DNA from: Deltaproteobacteria bacterium UBA6106 | GTDB lineage: Bacteria; Desulfobacterota; Syntrophorhabdia; Syntrophorhabdales; Syntrophorhabdaceae | Assembly: GCA_002428485.1 (NCBI GenBank) | Contig: DIWM01000047.1 | Coordinates: 1-64,000, forward strand | DNA: 64,000 bases | Direction of reading: 5' to 3' | Made by a program: the position numbers and the translations under genes | The notes under the pieces: generated by a model | Database searches by the model: none | What the model was told of the DNA's origin: nothing | What the model saw: only the letters and a program-made list of their open reading frames with translations | In this document: positions 15,458-22,901 of the stretch, piece by piece | Position numbering within the stretch: position 1 is the stretch's first letter | How the letters are laid out: each line of letters opens with the position of its first letter

Positions 15458-16456
15458 ATGAATATTTATGAAACTATAGAACAGTATCTCAAAGAAGGTA
15501 AAAGCGGTATCCTTGCAACGGTTATCTACCGGGCGGGGTCTGCTCCGCGCGATGTGGGTGCGAAGATGCTGGTGGCAGAAGACGGAAAATGTTTTGACAC
15601 CATCGGCGGCGGAAGGCTTGAGGCGGATGCGTGCAGGGAAGCAATGCATATAATGCACGAAAACAAACTAAAAATACTCAATATAAGGATGGATTCCGAC
15701 GCGATAGCCGATGACGGGATGCTCTGTGGCGGCAACGTCGATATCCTCCTTGAACCCGTTATGCAGAAATATGCAGGGGTATATAAAAAGATCGGAGAGA
15801 TGCTGCAAAACGATTTGCCTGGTATTGTTGCGACAAAGTTCAGCGGCGGTGCATTCTCAAAGACATTGATCGAAGAGGGTCTTACTGCAACAGGAGATGC
15901 TCTTCCGGAGAAGGAAATAAAAGAACTGAGTTATTATTTAAAAGAGACAAAGCCCTGCATAGTAAATGAAATGGTCATTGAGCCTCTCCAGTCGCTATCG
16001 GTGCTCTATATTTTCGGTGCAGGGCATATATCGCAGTTTCTTGCCGAAATCGCGAAGACCGTTGATTTTCATGTTGTTATCATCGATGACAGGGAGGAAT
16101 TCGCAAACAGGGAGCGCTTCCCGGGCGCTGCCGAGATCATAGTCGATGATTTTCATAATGTCTTCGATCGTCTTAGCTTTACCGGAAAGGAATACGCGAC
16201 GATCGTTACGAGAGGACATCAATATGATGCCGATGTGCTGGAAAAGGTCCTGAGAAGAAAAACCAGGTACATAGGCATGATAGGAAGCAGAAGAAAGGTC
16301 AAGATAATATTAGACCATATGCGAAAGGTTGGATTTGACGAGGAGACTGTAGCAGGTGTACATGCGCCGATAGGTTTAAGCATCCACGCCGAAACTCCCC
16401 AGGAAATAGCGGTGAGCATCGTCGCCGAGCTTATCGCGGTACGGAGAACAAAGTAA
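15458..16456 (+). CDS. xdhC: XdhC/CoxI family molybdenum hydroxylase maturation factor
   Basis: XdhC-type protein, 332 residues; it binds molybdenum cofactor, promotes its sulfuration and inserts it into xanthine-dehydrogenase-type enzymes. The N-terminal XdhC_CoxI domain shows AGSAPRDVGAKMLV near residue 25 and IGGGRLEADA near 49. The C-terminal Rossmann domain shows LYIFGAGHISQFLAE near 186 and RYIGMIGSRRK near 269. ATG 15458 is preferred over the adjacent ATG 15455 because AGGGG lies 6 nt upstream. It ends 6 bp before the sigma factor gene. No hydroxylase structural gene is in the window. Confidence 0.88.
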   Translation: MNIYETIEQYLKEGKSGILATVIYRAGSAPRDVGAKMLVAEDGKCFDTIGGGRLEADACREAMHIMHENKLKILNIRMDSDAIADDGMLCGGNVDILLEPVMQKYAGVYKKIGEMLQNDLPGIVATKFSGGAFSKTLIEEGLTATGDALPEKEIKELSYYLKETKPCIVNEMVIEPLQSLSVLYIFGAGHISQFLAEIAKTVDFHVVIIDDREEFANRERFPGAAEIIVDDFHNVFDRLSFTGKEYATIVTRGHQYDADVLEKVLRRKTRYIGMIGSRRKVKIILDHMRKVGFDEETVAGVHAPIGLSIHAETPQEIAVSIVAELIAVRRTK

Positions 16457-16462
16457 CCTTTC

Positions 16463-17362
16463 ATGGAAGATATCATACTTGATGAGCATGAAGACCTTGT
16501 AAAAAAGGGAGATGAAGGCGCCCTCCCCGCACAATTTGATCCCCTTAAGCGGTACCTCTCGGAATTGTCTAAATATCGCGTGCTCTCGAGAGAGGAAGAG
16601 TTTGAGGTCGCAAAGAAGGTCTATGAAAACAGGGACAGGGACGCTGCGCAGCTGCTTGTCATGTCGAACCTGAGGCTGGTCGTCAAGATATCCCTTGAGT
16701 ATTACAACACCTATCTCAACATCCTCGACCTTATCCAGGAAGGGAACGTCGGGCTTCTCCACGCGGTAAAGAAATATAATCCATATAAAGGAACAAAATT
16801 CTCAACCTACGCCTCTTTCTGGATAAGGGCGTATATCCTTAAGCATATTATGGATTCCTGGAGCCTCGTAAAGATAGGAACAACGCAGAGCCAGAGGAAG
16901 TTGTTTTACAGGTTGAACAAGGAGAAACAGAAACTCGAAGCGCTGGGCATCTTCCCCGCACCGCAGCTCCTTGCGAGCACCCTTGACGTGAAAGAAGGGG
17001 AGATTGAGGATATGCAGAAACGATTGGCCTATGCCGATGTCTCCCTCGGTGCTCCATTGCACGACGAGAGCGACGATACGATCATGGACCTGATAAAAAC
17101 CGATGAAAACGTTGAGGAGATTGTCGCTGATAAGGAGAAGAACAGGATCATCACCGAAAAAGTGGCTGAATTTAAAAAGACCCTGAACGAGAAGGAGCTT
17201 TTTATCTTTGAGAACAGGATGCTCTCGGAAGAGCCTTTGACCCTGCAGGAGATAGGAACAAAATTTCGCATCTCCAGGGAACGGGCACGGCAGATCGAAA
17301 ACAGGGTCCTGAAGAAGTTCAAGGACAGATTCAAAGGCGAGTTCAAGAAATTCGATTTTTAA
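16463..17362 (+). CDS. rpoH: RNA polymerase sigma-32-type factor
   Basis: Heat-shock-type sigma factor of the sigma-70 family, 299 residues. Region 2 is clear (LRLVVKISLEYYN, DLIQEGNVGLLHAVKKYNP, GTKFSTYASFWIRAYI). The RpoH-box-like sequence QRKLFYRLNKEK near residue 143 separates it from RpoD and FliA. Region 4 with its helix-turn-helix is LTLQEIGTKFRISRERARQIENRVLKK. The ATG at 16463 has only a poor ribosome-binding site and lies 6 bp after xdhC, so it may be co-transcribed or have its own promoter inside xdhC. Confidence 0.9.
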   Translation: MEDIILDEHEDLVKKGDEGALPAQFDPLKRYLSELSKYRVLSREEEFEVAKKVYENRDRDAAQLLVMSNLRLVVKISLEYYNTYLNILDLIQEGNVGLLHAVKKYNPYKGTKFSTYASFWIRAYILKHIMDSWSLVKIGTTQSQRKLFYRLNKEKQKLEALGIFPAPQLLASTLDVKEGEIEDMQKRLAYADVSLGAPLHDESDDTIMDLIKTDENVEEIVADKEKNRIITEKVAEFKKTLNEKELFIFENRMLSEEPLTLQEIGTKFRISRERARQIENRVLKKFKDRFKGEFKKFDF

Positions 17363-17431
17363 ATAACCACGGATCCTCCATAAGGGTGAGCATGGCGCCG
17401 GGACTGCTATTCCAGGGGCTCACGTCGCCCC

Positions 17432-17455
17432 CTCTTCGGGCATAAGCCCGAAGAG
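17432..17455 (+). terminator. Hairpin downstream of rpoH
   Basis: Ten-bp perfect stem CTCTTCGGGC / GCCCGAAGAG with a 4-nt ATAA loop, 70 nt after the rpoH stop, without a T-run. A plausible 3' boundary of the 11-17 kb transcript. Confidence 0.5.
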
Positions 17456-17515
17456 ACTCCCCTTCTCGCTCGTGCACTCGCTATAGATTCCTCTTTGCAA
17501 ACACGCAATTAAACC

Positions 17516-17793
17516 AGCTCATGGCTCGTAGCTCATGGCAGATGAACAAGAGCAACAAAGAGGTAGCAGTATAGAGTATGCACGAAATGCCTATTCTGCC
17601 TGTTCCTTGCTTTTCGTTTGTTGTTATTGCTATGAGCTATCAGCTATGCACTATGAGCCGCATTTTACGCCTCACGACGGTTTGCTAAAGGAAAACCCCG
17701 GCACCGATGCTCTCATTGTATGCGAGGCTTTTATCTCTATGCTCCCTGCTGTTTTTCTCCCCTTACGCCTAACGCCTTACGACTTACGGGTTT
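17516..17793. repeat. Word-like repeats of two families in a 456-bp spacer
   Basis: The spacer 17363-17818 holds no credible gene. An AGCTCATGG array (17516-17540) is mirrored by CTATGAGC / ATCAGC words at 17629-17660, with about 90 nt between. A TTACG-family array (CTTACGCCTAACGCCTTACG) follows at 17761-17793, next to the 3' end of ccdA. Confidence 0.6.
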
Positions 17794-17818
17794 GTAAGAG
17801 GGTAAGTTTGTTACGCTG

Positions 17819-18562
17819 TCAGAACGAAAAGAACTGCCCCAGTTTGAGCGTCAGGGTGGTATAGTACGAAGTGGCGAGCAGCACGCCCATGACCAGGAGA
17901 AGGACACCCATGATCTTCGTAGAATACCTCATTACAAAACCATACCGTTTCAGGAAATCAAAGAGTTTGTCAAAGAGAAGCGCAGACAGGATAAAAGGTA
18001 TGGCAAGACCGAGCGAATAGAGGCCGAGGAGATAAATGCCTTCAGATATCTTTTTCGTTGTTGATGCTACAATAAGGATGGAAGAGAGGGCGGGACCGAC
18101 GCAGGGCGTCCAGCCGAGGGAGAACGTTGCCCCGATGACGAAGGATCCAAAAAGACCAATAGGTTTTTTTTCCAGCCGGATCAGTTTTTCCTGGTTGAGA
18201 AAAGGTATCCTCAGGATATTCAGGTAGAAGAGGCCCATCGCGATAAGAAAAATGCCCCCGACCTTTATGATATATTCCTGATAATCGGTCAGGAAATTAC
18301 CAAGGATAGAAGACGAAATGCCCAGGGAGACGAATACGAACGAAAATCCTAATATAAATGCGACGGAATGGACCAGGACAACTTTTCTGTATTTTTTTGC
18401 CTTCAGTTCGTTATAATTATCAAAGGTGATGCCGCTTATGAATATCAGGTAAGATGGTATGAGCGGCAGGATGCAGGGGCTGAAAAAAGAGAGGAATCCA
18501 GCCGCGAATGCCAGCAGCCCGCTGATATCAAAAAAAGAGATAGCAAACATGCACGCTATCAT
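17819..18562 (-). CDS. ccdA: Cytochrome c biogenesis / thiol-disulfide transporter CcdA
   Basis: Polytopic membrane protein, 247 residues with six predicted helices, which passes electrons across the inner membrane to periplasmic thioredoxin-like partners. The two redox Cys lie in helices 1 and 4, in FFSPCILPLIPSYL and GWTPCVGPALSSIL, both canonical. The start is ATG 18562, or ATG 18550 without four residues; no strong ribosome-binding site is seen. It is divergent from ppx/gppA across 25 bp, so their promoters must overlap the genes or each other. No thioredoxin partner is adjacent. Confidence 0.92.
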   Translation of the reverse strand: MIACMFAISFFDISGLLAFAAGFLSFFSPCILPLIPSYLIFISGITFDNYNELKAKKYRKVVLVHSVAFILGFSFVFVSLGISSSILGNFLTDYQEYIIKVGGIFLIAMGLFYLNILRIPFLNQEKLIRLEKKPIGLFGSFVIGATFSLGWTPCVGPALSSILIVASTTKKISEGIYLLGLYSLGLAIPFILSALLFDKLFDFLKRYGFVMRYSTKIMGVLLLVMGVLLATSYYTTLTLKLGQFFSF

Positions 18563-18587
18563 AAGTAGTTTTCTGTGAGGTTGTCAA

Positions 18588-19511
18588 ATGAAATGTGCTT
18601 CAATCGATATCGGAACGAACACGGTTTTGCTGCTGATCGTTGACGTGGGGGACACTATCCGGGAGATTGCCGACATCTCCACGACAGTCAGGCTGGGAGA
18701 AGGTTTGCAAGAGACAGGGTATATATCGCAAGACGCAATGGACAGGGGCTTGAAAGTCCTCCGGGAGTATACCGATATGGCTGCAGCCGGCAAAGTGGAA
18801 TATATATCCTGTGTCGGCACAAGCGCGTTGAGAGAGGCAAAAAACAGCAGGAAGTTTTTAGATCTTGTAGAGGATCGTTTTGGAATTCCCGTCCGCATCA
18901 TAAGCGGACGAGACGAGGCACGTTATACATACCTGTCGGTAAAAAACGACGACATCACCGACAGGGAACGGTTCATGATTGTCGATATCGGCGGAGGCAG
19001 CACAGAGATCATCGCCGGAGACAGGGGTGCCCTTCAGGATTTTGCGTCGCTGCCGATTGGCTCGGTAAAACTCACAGAGATGTTTATAGGCAATGATCCG
19101 CCCGTCGAAGACGAGATCAGGGCCGCGGCAGGTTATATAAGGTCGCTTTTGGATAAGAGGTTTGTTGGATATGCCGACGTTCTTGTCGGGACCGGCGGAA
19201 CGATCACGACGCTTGCGAGTATCATCCTTGGGTGCGCATACTTCGATAAAGAGAAGATACATGGCTTCAGCGTCTCTATCGGGACGATATGCGATGCCAT
19301 CGACATGCTGCAAACAATGACCGTTGCGGAACGGAAGGCGGTAAAGGGTATGGAAAAGGGGAGGGAAGACATCATTCTGCAGGGGGCCGTTCTTCTCCGG
19401 GAAGTGATGTTGTTTTACGGGATCGATGAATGTGTAGTCAGCGCAAAGGGAGTGCGGTATGGTGTCATCTATGAGCACCTGGCCGAAGAAGCGGGTTATG
19501 GCGCTGCCTGA
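18588..19511 (+). CDS. ppx: Exopolyphosphatase / guanosine pentaphosphate phosphatase family protein
   Basis: Ppx/GppA-family phosphatase, 307 residues, corresponding to the catalytic two-domain ASKHA core without the C-terminal HD domain of long Ppx proteins. Motifs are IDIGTNTVLLLIVDV near residue 6, SCVGTSALREAKNS near 72, MIVDIGGGSTEIIAG near 127 and VGTGGTITTLASI near 199. It should degrade polyphosphate or pppGpp; which one cannot be told. The stop codon lies in a 7-bp stem loop (19503-19519) and a longer repeat hairpin follows. Confidence 0.88.
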   Translation: MKCASIDIGTNTVLLLIVDVGDTIREIADISTTVRLGEGLQETGYISQDAMDRGLKVLREYTDMAAAGKVEYISCVGTSALREAKNSRKFLDLVEDRFGIPVRIISGRDEARYTYLSVKNDDITDRERFMIVDIGGGSTEIIAGDRGALQDFASLPIGSVKLTEMFIGNDPPVEDEIRAAAGYIRSLLDKRFVGYADVLVGTGGTITTLASIILGCAYFDKEKIHGFSVSIGTICDAIDMLQTMTVAERKAVKGMEKGREDIILQGAVLLREVMLFYGIDECVVSAKGVRYGVIYEHLAEEAGYGAA

Positions 19512-19597
19512 AAGGCAGCAGGATACCCGTAAGTCGTAGGGCGTAAGTCGTTAGGTGTAAAGGGTTTAATCGCCTAACGCCTGACGCCTTACGTTTT
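19503..19597. terminator. Convergent-gene spacer: short stem loop plus TTACG-family hairpin
   Basis: GCTGCCT / AGGCAGC (19503-19519) spans the ppx stop codon. Next, words CGTAAGTCGTAGGGCGTAAG (19528-19560) are mirrored by CGCCTAACGCCTGACGCC (19571-19592) and followed by GTTTTTA. The repeat could therefore terminate transcription from both sides between ppx and comEC. Confidence 0.55.
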
Positions 19598-19608
19598 TAC
19601 GCTATCCA

Positions 19609-21882
19609 CTATCGGCTATTCACTGTTGTATTGCAGCGAATCTTTTCCCCGTCAGAGCATATCCTGATAAATCCGTTTTTGTCGGTCCGCAATAGAGGGA
19701 CCGAAAATCTTTTGTATCGTCCCAGCGCCTCTTCGCTGGGCAGTCCTTTGATGCCGCTGCCCACGCTTATTACCGCAAGATCCGGTTTGACTGCATTGAG
19801 GAAGCACTCGCTGCTGGAATACCTGCTGCCGTGGTGCGGCACCTTGAGAACGTCGGTCTTCGTGACGATTCCCGACAGTACCAGCTTGTGTTCTATCTCT
19901 GATCCGATGTCGCCGGTGAGAAGGAAGCTCCTTTTACCGTAAGTGAACCTCAGGACGAGCGACGCGTTGTTGGGATCTTCAACGGTAGTTTCGTGACCGG
20001 GGTTAAGGACTTTGATATGCATGCCGTTAAATGTGAAAAGGTCGCCAGTCTCCCATCGTTCCACGGGTACACCCTTTATCCTCAGGATGTTTATGATGTC
20101 GAGAAACATTCCTTCATTGATAAAATATTTGCCGGTGACAAAGTGCTTTACGTCAAAGTTCTTAACAATATAGAAAAGGCCGCCGATATGGTCCCCATGC
20201 GGATGGGTGTTGATGACATAGTCAATGGTCCGGATCTTTTTGGCGAGGAGAACAGGCGTAAGAACCGACTTGCCGGTGTCGTATTGGCCTTTATAGGAGC
20301 CTCCTCCGTCCACGAGTATCCTCATTCCTTTCGGCGCCTCGATGAGAATGCTTTCCCCCAGACCGACATCAATAACGTTGAAACAGAGGTCTTTGTTGAG
20401 AAAACGCTGGTCATATACGAATATGGAGTATATGACCGTGAGGGGCACGAGAAGACAGGCCAGGGAGATCTTTACATATCTTCTGTTGATGAACAGGAGG
20501 GAAATGGCGAGTGCGAAATAAAGGACCGTTTCAAAAAGGTTGGGGCGGACTACCGGGTAGATATAGCCGAAATCGAGATACTCCAGGATCCCCAGGGCTA
20601 AACTTAATATTTCGCCCGAAAGCCTTAAAAGATATTCGCCACAGGGAAGCACGGCGCCTGCGAGGCTGAGCGGCATCGCCAGCATGCACATGAGCGGAAC
20701 GGAAATAAGGTTATGGATAAACGACAGCGGATTGATCCCATGAAAATGGTAGATCACAACAGGGAGCGTCCCCAGCATTGCCGAGAGGGTAATTAACATT
20801 GAAGAAAGGAGCCACCTGATCGTCCTGTTTGTACCCGCGATCACCGGATAGATCTTTTCTGTGAAGAGTATGATGAAGGAGACGCTTACGAATGTCAACT
20901 GGAATGCGGGCATAAAAATAGAATGGGGGTAGATAAGAAGAATGATGAGGGCGCTAAGGGCTACGGTGTTCAGAATGCTTCTGCCGCGCTCAAAGTAAAG
21001 GGACAGCATGTAGACCGTTATCATAATCGCCGCCCGTATTGTCGGTATGCCCGAACCTGCCGTGACCATGAACATGAATGCGAAGGGGATGGAAAGCAGG
21101 GCGGCAAATCTTGTATCGTCGCCCCTGTACCTCAGCACAGGCGACATTCTGAAGAATATCCTCGCAAGAAAGAAGAAAAAGGCCGCAACGATGCCGATAT
21201 GCGAACCCGATATGGCGAGTATGTGAGATGTGCCTGTCCTGAGAAACAGGGTTCTTGTAGATTCGTCAATGCCCGTTGTGTCCCCGATGGTCAGCGCCTT
21301 GATGATATCTGTATGCTTTGAACGTGAATCCTCTATCTTCTCCCTGAGCCTGTTTCTCCAGGCCGCGATATAATTTTTTCCCTTTGTAACGGAGACAGTG
21401 ATGCCGCGTATCTCACAGGACGTCCCTTCGAGCCTTTTTATCCACCTCCACGACATGGTGTGAGGATTGTTGTATGTGAGGGCGAGCTCCTTCAGGCGTC
21501 CGAAGATCTTTACCCTGTCGTTGATGCCGATATTTTCTGTTGTCCTGTAAACTGCACGTATTCCCTCCGGCCCGGAAGGCTTGGAAATCCTGACGATCTT
21601 GACGCCGGGCGACGCCTCAACGACCAATCCTTCGTATATTGTCTCATCGCCGCTTATATCGACGGGCTGAAGGTACGTGCTTACGATCCCGATCCTCAAC
21701 GCTCCGATAAGCATAAAAGAGATAAGGATAAAGGGCAGGGCTGCACGGTGTTTTTTCTTTAACAGGATGCCGGCGAGGCATACGAAGACGGGCAGCAGAA
21801 TAATAATTAATTTCAGAGGAAAGGCATTGAGGGCTTCCGCATAAATACCGATGATGAACGCTGTGACAGAGGTTATGAACAA
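19609..21882 (-). CDS. comEC: ComEC/Rec2 DNA uptake channel protein
   Basis: Inner-membrane DNA translocation channel for natural transformation, 757 residues, usual length. Order: N-terminal hydrophobic region and DUF4131-type OB-like domain (about 1-190), competence membrane core (about 200-480, with GTSHILAISGSHIGIVAA near 216), and a C-terminal metallo-beta-lactamase-like domain with HPHGDHIGG near 554. TTG 21880-21882 is the likely start; it overlaps the upstream deacetylase-fold gene by 10 bp. pilT/pilU are present further on in the window, consistent with transformation or twitching machinery, but comEA is not seen here. Confidence 0.9.
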   Translation of the reverse strand: MFITSVTAFIIGIYAEALNAFPLKLIIILLPVFVCLAGILLKKKHRAALPFILISFMLIGALRIGIVSTYLQPVDISGDETIYEGLVVEASPGVKIVRISKPSGPEGIRAVYRTTENIGINDRVKIFGRLKELALTYNNPHTMSWRWIKRLEGTSCEIRGITVSVTKGKNYIAAWRNRLREKIEDSRSKHTDIIKALTIGDTTGIDESTRTLFLRTGTSHILAISGSHIGIVAAFFFFLARIFFRMSPVLRYRGDDTRFAALLSIPFAFMFMVTAGSGIPTIRAAIMITVYMLSLYFERGRSILNTVALSALIILLIYPHSIFMPAFQLTFVSVSFIILFTEKIYPVIAGTNRTIRWLLSSMLITLSAMLGTLPVVIYHFHGINPLSFIHNLISVPLMCMLAMPLSLAGAVLPCGEYLLRLSGEILSLALGILEYLDFGYIYPVVRPNLFETVLYFALAISLLFINRRYVKISLACLLVPLTVIYSIFVYDQRFLNKDLCFNVIDVGLGESILIEAPKGMRILVDGGGSYKGQYDTGKSVLTPVLLAKKIRTIDYVINTHPHGDHIGGLFYIVKNFDVKHFVTGKYFINEGMFLDIINILRIKGVPVERWETGDLFTFNGMHIKVLNPGHETTVEDPNNASLVLRFTYGKRSFLLTGDIGSEIEHKLVLSGIVTKTDVLKVPHHGSRYSSSECFLNAVKPDLAVISVGSGIKGLPSEEALGRYKRFSVPLLRTDKNGFIRICSDGEKIRCNTTVNSR

Positions 21883-22628
21883 GCTTCCAGCAGTCCCTTA
21901 AGGTATGCGCGGACATTGATGCCAAGGTCAGGGATATAGTAACCGCCTTCAAGGATCGTAAAGAAATGGGGATTTGACGACGCGAGCATATGCGCAGCCT
22001 TCCTGTAGTCGTCGGTGAAAAGAAGACTGCCCCAGTCATTGATGTAAGTATCGAACCCTGCAGAGCAGCAGAGCATATCGAAGGATGACGCGTTTTCCAG
22101 GGCTGCCTCTATGTCGTTAAAAAAATCCTCCCTTGAGGCAGCGTCGATGTTGGCGAAGGCGATATTGCTGTCACCCCGCACGATATCATCCGTCCCGTTG
22201 CCGTAGTGGAGGTCTATGTCGACGATGAGAGCATTTCTGATAAGCCCCCTGGAGATAAGTCTCTTGATCGCTATTGCCATGTTGTTGAAGAAACAGAAAC
22301 CGCCGTTGAAATCGTGTCCCGCATGGTGCCCCGGGGGCCTGATGAGAGCGAATGACGGGCTATGCAGCGCCAGCTCGGCGGCCTTTATGGCCCCTCCCGC
22401 AGCTCTGCAGGCTACGCTGTAGAGAACGGGATTTCTTTGCACCGATTCGATAAGCCGTTCGCTGTGGCAGAGCATGAGGTCAGCGACCTCGCACAGGTCG
22501 GGCTCGGTGAAATCGGCGATATCTCTGATATGGGAATAGATCTTGTCCACCCGGTCAGGGCATTCGCAATCTACCGTTGGATAGTCAGTGAGAAAATCCT
22601 TGCTGTAGACAACAGAAATTTTATCCAT
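21873..22628 (-). CDS. Histone deacetylase / acetoin utilisation-type deacetylase
   Basis: Zinc-dependent deacetylase-fold protein, 251 residues, shorter than the usual 300-350. Active-site blocks are all present: RPPGHHAGHDFNGGFCFFNN (His-His pair and substrate channel), DIDLHYGNGT (Asp-His zinc ligands), SAGFDTY (third zinc ligand Asp) and ILEGGYY. It may deacetylate a polyamine, a small molecule or protein lysines. Translational overlap with comEC suggests one transcript, but I know of no functional tie. Confidence 0.87.
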   Translation of the reverse strand: MDKISVVYSKDFLTDYPTVDCECPDRVDKIYSHIRDIADFTEPDLCEVADLMLCHSERLIESVQRNPVLYSVACRAAGGAIKAAELALHSPSFALIRPPGHHAGHDFNGGFCFFNNMAIAIKRLISRGLIRNALIVDIDLHYGNGTDDIVRGDSNIAFANIDAASREDFFNDIEAALENASSFDMLCCSAGFDTYINDWGSLLFTDDYRKAAHMLASSNPHFFTILEGGYYIPDLGINVRAYLKGLLEACS

Positions 22629-22671
22629 ATTTTTTTAAAACATAAAGCATGCAGCAAGTCAATGGATAAAA

Positions 22672-22834
22672 CCCGTAAGGCGTAAAGCGTCAGGCGTTAG
22701 GCGATTAAACCCCTTACAACTTACGGTGTTATTCCTCGCCGAACGCCGAACGCATCACCCGAACAAATTTTTGCAATAACGATATACGATTCGTTATACG
22801 GTAGTAGTCCCCTCACGCCTCACGCCTTACGGTT
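22672..22834. repeat. Word-like repeat cluster, TTACG family with GCCGAACGCC and GATATACGAT words
   Basis: The spacer 22629-22901 between divergent genes carries CGTAAGGCGTAAAGCGTCAG (22673-22692) mirrored by CCCTTACAACTTACGG (22710-22726). Then come GCCGAACGCCGAACGC (22739-22754), a GATATACGATTCGTTATAC near-palindrome (22781-22799) and CTCACGCCTCACGCCTTACGG (22812-22832). No gene or tRNA is seen here. Confidence 0.55.
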
Positions 22835-22901
22835 TATGAGCTGTTTAAACGGTGAAGTTCATTGAGCGGCGGGGTAAAATATTGTATAGTTAGTGACTGT
22901 C

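Noticed and set aside
17535..17864. Open frame of 109 codons on the plus strand
   Set aside because: It runs through word-like repeats and into the ccdA 3' end, has no ribosome-binding site or family resemblance, and is explained by repeat DNA.
18858..19478. 206-codon frame antisense to ppx
   Set aside because: The ppx motifs are intact in the other frame, and this translation shows no fold or start signal.
22672..22834. Possible tRNA-Sec gene beside selB
   Set aside because: No cloverleaf, anticodon or T-loop pattern; the paired segments are repeat arrays.
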